Position numbers and translations under genes: made by a program. This document shows positions 6,935 through 10,314 of a stretch of 10,314 bases of DNA, piece after piece (the first letter of the stretch is position 1; the number at the start of each line of letters is the position of its first letter). Location: contig QWPU01000086.1 of the NCBI GenBank assembly GCA_003671065.1, forward strand, positions 1 to 10,314. The letters run 5' to 3'. The notes below the pieces were generated by a model that saw only the letters and a list, made by a program, of their open reading frames with translations, had not been told where the DNA came from and searched no databases. Source of the stretch: Planctomycetota bacterium (lineage in GTDB: Bacteria; Planctomycetota; Phycisphaerae; Phycisphaerales; SM1A02).

Positions 6935-9052
6935 TCACGGAAGCCGCATGCCTTCGTAGATCACATCCATCATTGATGCGCCGACCGTGGTCGAGTCGTT
7001 GGTCACTTCCCAGAGCATCATGCCGCCGAGACCTTCTTGGTTTGCGTAGTTCACTTTCGCGCTCACTGACTGTGGGTCGTCGTAGGAGATGAAGCGCTTG
7101 GTGGTTGGCGAATACAGATACGGCACCTGTGCGACTGTGTCCCAGTAGCGGGTGTAGCCACCAGCGCCCGTGAAAGTGCCGCCTGAATACGTCAAGTATC
7201 CGTTTGAAAGCAGCCAACTGAAGGGCACGAGCCCCTCGCCTGTTGGATCCCATGTTGCCGCGGTTCCAGCTTGACCGAGTCCGTTTCCACTTGGACCAGG
7301 CTCAACAGCGCTCCAGCATCGACCGTAGAGTGGCACGCCCAAGACGATCTTGTTTGGCGCTACTCCGCCGCTGCCTTTCAGTCCATTCAGATAGAGATTT
7401 GTGGCTCCAGTCACCGACCAATTGTCCGTTCCAGCATGCGTGTCGACATTCACCATCGGTGCGTTGAGACCCGTGTAGGCATCCCATCCGCCGTGGAAAT
7501 CGTAGGTCATGATATTGATCCAATCGACGATGTCCGCGATAGCAGCGGGGTCGATGTTGGCGATGTTGCCGTCTCCTGCTGGCGCCGCAATAGTCAAGTA
7601 ATATGTTTTTCCGTCGAGCCTCGATTGTCGGTCCAACTCGTCTCGCAGCGCTTGCAACAGCAACAGATAATCCGCACCATCGGTCGCAGGATTGGCGAGC
7701 GCGTTCTGATTGATTCCGCCGCCGCCTGGATATTCCCAGTCAACATCGATGCCGTCGAAGCCGTAGCGCGCGACGACATACACCGCAGACTTGGCGAAAT
7801 CGAGGCGCTTCTGAGCGCTTCGTGCAATCGAGAAGAATGGTGACGAGAGCGTCCATCCGCCGATCGAAACCATTGTTCGCAATCTGCTGTGCGACTGCTT
7901 CAACTCTTGCAAGCGCGCGAAGTTGCTGCCAGCTCGAAACACGGGAGACATCGTGAGCGCTTCGGCTGCAGAGTCTGCTCGCACATCGGCCCACTCGTCG
8001 AACAGCCCAACGCCCGCGCTGAGCACTGTGCCTGGAGGCTGCTGCAAGAACGGCGTGTAATCCGCGTAATCCCATCCACGATACTCCGACACGATGTGAT
8101 CCCACGCTGCGGGCATTGTGCGATCAAGCGGAATGAGGAACGCATAGTTGATCACGTTGATGCGATCTGCACGCACGCTCGTTACCGGGAAATTCGTCTG
8201 ATAGATTGCCCAATTTGGGTAATAGCCCACGATCTTGCGCTGCTCGACCGTTGGCATGCGCTCGTAGCCACCAGGTCCAGTAGGAGCGCAGAGTCCCCAC
8301 GCACCGAGCACGATCGCGAGGTCGGTTGCGTTAGTGATTCCGTCATCGTTGATGTCATACGCTGATGGCTGGCCCCAAGCGCTGAGCACTGACGCAAGGT
8401 CAGTCGCGTCAACGCTGCCGTCGCCATTGCCGTCGGCTGGGCAGTTCGTAACTCCGAGCGCGAGAGTCGCGGATCCAGTGCCGCTCGCGTTGGTCGCTCG
8501 TACTGCGATGGTGAAAGTGCCTGCAATTTGGCTAGTTCCAGAGATCAAGCCGCTTGAAGTGGAAACCGCAAGCCCCGCGGGGACTCCCGTTGCACCGTAA
8601 CTCGTTGGGCTGTTTGTCGCGATGATCTGATACGCGAACGGCTGCCCGATGCTCGCCGTCGCGGTCGTCGCACTCGTGATCACAGGCGCGCTCGCGCTCG
8701 ACCCTCCGCTGAAGATCAACCCCGTCGGAGCAACACCTGGAGTCGTCGTGGTGAAGACACATCCGATGTCTGCCGATGCGCCAGGCGCAAGTGCTCCGTT
8801 CCAAGAAAGATTCACAATCGTGTAGTGATTCTCAACGTGCGAACCAACGGCGCCATCCCATGCGCTCGTGATGTTCGCACCCCAATCGAATTGCAGCGTC
8901 CACCCTTGCAGCGTCTGCGCTGTGTCATTGGTGACATGAAAGACCCCTTCGCCTCCTGTGGTCCATTGGTTCGTGAACGAAAATGTCGCGCCACCGTGTG
9001 AAGGCGCAGTTGCGAAGAATGCAGAGACGAGTGCGAGTAGTAGTTTTCTCAT
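6935..9052 (-). CDS. Secreted modular chitinase: signal peptide, CBM2, Ig-like, dockerin-like, GH18
   Basis: The product is 705 residues from the ATG ending at 9052, which overlaps the LPMO stop as ATGA; ATG 9058 (two residues longer) is an alternative. MRKLLLALVSAFFATAPSHG is a clear signal peptide. Residues 22-116 are a CBM2-type carbohydrate-binding module (GWTLQFDW, ITSAWDG, WNGALAPGASADIGC). Residues 123-202 are a putative Ig domain (He_PIG type: GQPFAYQI, GVPAGLAVSTSSGLISG). Residues 204-255 are a dockerin-like double calcium loop (DGNGDGSVDATD, DINDDGITNATD) bracketed by Cys204 and Cys255. Residues 273-705 are GH18: KIVGYYPNWAIY, SIGG at 396-399, the catalytic FDGIDVDWE with Glu440 as acid and Asp438 and Asp436 before it, MTYD at 515-518, and GGMMLWEVTNDS with the conserved C-terminal Trp. 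All GH18 catalytic residues are present, so it should hydrolyse chitin. It is second in an operon with the AA10 LPMO. The internal dockerin placement is unusual. Confidence 0.93.
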   Translation of the reverse strand: MRKLLLALVSAFFATAPSHGGATFSFTNQWTTGGEGVFHVTNDTAQTLQGWTLQFDWGANITSAWDGAVGSHVENHYTIVNLSWNGALAPGASADIGCVFTTTTPGVAPTGLIFSGGSSASAPVITSATTATASIGQPFAYQIIATNSPTSYGATGVPAGLAVSTSSGLISGTSQIAGTFTIAVRATNASGTGSATLALGVTNCPADGNGDGSVDATDLASVLSAWGQPSAYDINDDGITNATDLAIVLGAWGLCAPTGPGGYERMPTVEQRKIVGYYPNWAIYQTNFPVTSVRADRINVINYAFLIPLDRTMPAAWDHIVSEYRGWDYADYTPFLQQPPGTVLSAGVGLFDEWADVRADSAAEALTMSPVFRAGSNFARLQELKQSHSRLRTMVSIGGWTLSSPFFSIARSAQKRLDFAKSAVYVVARYGFDGIDVDWEYPGGGGINQNALANPATDGADYLLLLQALRDELDRQSRLDGKTYYLTIAAPAGDGNIANIDPAAIADIVDWINIMTYDFHGGWDAYTGLNAPMVNVDTHAGTDNWSVTGATNLYLNGLKGSGGVAPNKIVLGVPLYGRCWSAVEPGPSGNGLGQAGTAATWDPTGEGLVPFSWLLSNGYLTYSGGTFTGAGGYTRYWDTVAQVPYLYSPTTKRFISYDDPQSVSAKVNYANQEGLGGMMLWEVTNDSTTVGASMMDVIYEGMRLP
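8288..8989 (-). repeat. CBM2 / Ig-like / dockerin cassette, copy in chitinase
   Basis: A segment of about 700 bp encoding three modules in the same order, with clear sequence similarity to the LPMO cassette at 9052-9759. Shared blocks include ATF..T.QWT.GG.G.F.VTN.T, QGWTL.FDW, ITSAWD, NGA.APG, GQ.F.YQI, SG.ISG, ATNA.GTG and the two dockerin loops ending GWG/AWG..C. In this gene it precedes the catalytic domain. Confidence 0.75.
9049..9052 (-). other. ATGA stop/start overlap coupling LPMO and chitinase
   Basis: The LPMO TGA (9051-9049) overlaps the chitinase ATG (9052-9050). A GGGG run lies 9 nt upstream of that ATG inside the LPMO coding end. This arrangement implies one mRNA and translational coupling, which would keep the two secreted enzymes in proportion. 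Confidence 0.65.
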
Positions 9053-10314
9053 TGGCATGAACCCCAGCCTTGTAGAACGATGGTGAGATCCGACGCGTCT
9101 GTCACGCCGTCGTTGTTGAAGTCGTATGGCGAGGTTCGACCCCACCAATTCAGAATGGACAGCAGATCGATTCCGTCAACGAACCCATCAGAATTGCCGT
9201 CGCCCTGACATGGACGCACCGTCAATGTCAGTAGTTTGACGCCAGTGCCATTGGCATTGGTGGCGTAAATCGATGCGACACAGAGCGCTGCAGTTGTTGG
9301 GACTCCCGAGATCTCGCCGCTCTTGGAGTTGACCGAGAGACCATCGGACAATCCTGTCGCGGAGAATGATGTGGGTTGACCAGTCGATGTGATTTGATAG
9401 GAAAACGCTTGTCCGACAGCGAGATTCGCACTCCCAGGGCAATCGACAATCGGTAACGGAGAACTGCCGCCGCCGAACGCGCTCACATTCGCGGGTTGCA
9501 AATCGCTCGGTGCAAACGTTGCAACGAAGCCGAGATCGACAAACTCGCCAGGCGCAATCGCGCCGTTGTACGAAGCATTTCCCACTGTGTACTGATTGCC
9601 GACTTGGCTCGTGATCGTGCAATCCCACGCGCTTGTGATTTGCCCCGTCCAATCAAACTTCAGCGTCCATCCTTGAATCGCGTGTTGAGTGTTGTTGGTG
9701 ACACGGAAACTACCTTGACCACCGCCAGTCCACTGACTCGTGAGAGCGAAAGTTGCAGCGATCGACACGATGGGTGGCGCAGGAGATTCGCCGTAGTCCA
9801 CTCCGCCGAAGTCAAGATCGCTCGTCGAAAAGAATACTTCTCCAACTGGATCGATCCGTTGCCACGCGACATAGAGCACATGGCGCCCGACTCGTTGGGG
9901 AAACTGCAGCGTCATGAAATAGTTCGGTGCGTCTGTTCCGCATTGACACGGGTCGCCTCCGCCGTTGCTTCCGTCGTTACAAGGGTCAGCAAGCGTTGCG
10001 GTCTCGCCGCCTGGAATCTCAACTAAGTCCGCCCACTTCAAAGGCTGCGTTGGGTCGTATCCATCGCGCGTTATGAATGCCGTGAAGAAACTCGGTTCAT
10101 GCACGGTAGCCGCGTGAAATCGGCACACTCTCGGGCCCGCAACGACCGATGTCGCAATCCAATCGGTGCGCGCGAGATTAAGCCCCGCGTATTTGATTTG
10201 ACCAACTCCAGGAAGTTGTCCATCAGGAATCACCGCGGGATAGTTGTGATCAGGGATGTTGCGACTGACTTCGTGCCAGTCATAAAACGCCGCTGCTCCT
10301 CCAACCGCAACCGC
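9049..10314 (-). CDS. AA10 lytic polysaccharide monooxygenase with CBM2, Ig-like and C-terminal dockerin-like modules (5' truncated by window)
   Basis: The frame is open to the window edge; the GTG at 10233 is internal. Upstream of it the frame reads GGAAAFYDWHEV, a typical AA10 segment. Seen in order are IPDGQLPGVGQIKYAGLNLARTDW, the second copper histidine in HEPSFF (His codon 10099-10101), FITRDGYDPTQPLKWADL, GRHVLYVAWQRIDP and GEVFFSTSDLDF with the axial-site Phe region. The N-terminal copper-brace His and the signal peptide lie outside the window. Next come CBM2 (about 9484-9759), a putative Ig domain (about 9214-9459) and a dockerin-like module (about 9052-9213: DGNSDGFVDGID, DFNNDGVTDASD, Cys at each end), finishing in WGSCQ. 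AA10 enzymes oxidatively cleave crystalline chitin or cellulose; pairing with a GH18 chitinase points to chitin. The stop overlaps the chitinase ATG. Confidence 0.9.
   Translation of the reverse strand, partial: AVAVGGAAAFYDWHEVSRNIPDHNYPAVIPDGQLPGVGQIKYAGLNLARTDWIATSVVAGPRVCRFHAATVHEPSFFTAFITRDGYDPTQPLKWADLVEIPGGETATLADPCNDGSNGGGDPCQCGTDAPNYFMTLQFPQRVGRHVLYVAWQRIDPVGEVFFSTSDLDFGGVDYGESPAPPIVSIAATFALTSQWTGGGQGSFRVTNNTQHAIQGWTLKFDWTGQITSAWDCTITSQVGNQYTVGNASYNGAIAPGEFVDLGFVATFAPSDLQPANVSAFGGGSSPLPIVDCPGSANLAVGQAFSYQITSTGQPTSFSATGLSDGLSVNSKSGEISGVPTTAALCVASIYATNANGTGVKLLTLTVRPCQGDGNSDGFVDGIDLLSILNWWGRTSPYDFNNDGVTDASDLTIVLQGWGSCQ
9052..9759 (-). repeat. CBM2 / Ig-like / dockerin cassette, copy in LPMO
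   Basis: C-terminal partner of the cassette at 8288-8989, with the same module order and a similar length (about 708 against 702 bp). The two copies are separated only by the chitinase signal-peptide coding stretch (about 62 bp). They have diverged considerably at the protein level, so the duplication is not recent. Confidence 0.75.

Noticed and set aside
6920..6936. Hairpin GACGGA / TCCGTC with a 5-nt loop touching the chitinase stop codon, considered as the operon terminator.
   Set aside because: Only 6 bp and no T-run on the minus strand after it.
8288..9213. Cellulosome, suggested by two dockerin-like modules.
   Set aside because: No cohesin or scaffoldin is present, and this Cys-bracketed dockerin type is widespread in Phycisphaerae outside cellulosomes.

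Overview
The window reads as chromosomal DNA of a planctomycete, most likely class Phycisphaerae. The main clue is the pair of Cys-bracketed dockerin-like modules (DGNGDG..D..DL..VLSAWG type) in two secreted enzymes, a module style I associate with Phycisphaerales. A DUF5703-type giant secreted protein and a planctomycete-style copper-monooxygenase-like domain agree with this. The organism call is inference. Base composition is moderately GC-rich throughout, with no obvious island of different composition, insertion sequence or CRISPR array.

Layout. Positions 2-667 (+) hold the 3' end of a gene whose C-terminal domain looks like a copper type II monooxygenase fold but seems to lack the copper ligands. 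It is followed 31 bp later by a pgeF/yfiH-type gene (699-1520, +). A very large secreted DUF5703 / GH95-like protein (1498-4305, -) converges on pgeF and overlaps its 3' end by 23 bp. Divergent from it is a 56-residue acidic CxxC protein with a good ribosome binding site (4401-4571, +). A secreted serine hydrolase of the class C beta-lactamase fold (4628-5719, -) lies back to back with a RimJ-like GNAT acetyltransferase (from about 5844, +). The GNAT frame has no stop after its domain ends near 6377 and stays open through a tRNA-Ala(GGC) gene (6588-6660) and its intrinsic terminator (6671-6707), stopping only at 6776.

The right third (6935-10314, -) is a two-gene chitin-degradation operon. 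An AA10 lytic polysaccharide monooxygenase (5' end outside the window) is followed by a GH18 chitinase, joined by an ATGA stop/start overlap. Both enzymes carry the same three-module cassette (CBM2, putative Ig-like, dockerin-like). It is C-terminal in the LPMO and N-terminal in the chitinase, so the two cassettes are nearly adjacent in the DNA across the gene boundary, as expected from a tandem duplication. The likely division of labour is oxidative cleavage of crystalline chitin by the LPMO and hydrolysis by the chitinase, both held on substrate by CBM2 and perhaps sorted or anchored by the dockerin-like module.

The points most worth a second look are the duplicated cassette with its internal dockerin, the GNAT frame running through a tRNA and terminator, the small CxxC protein, the uncharacterised DUF5703 glycosidase candidate, and the apparently copper-less monooxygenase domain.
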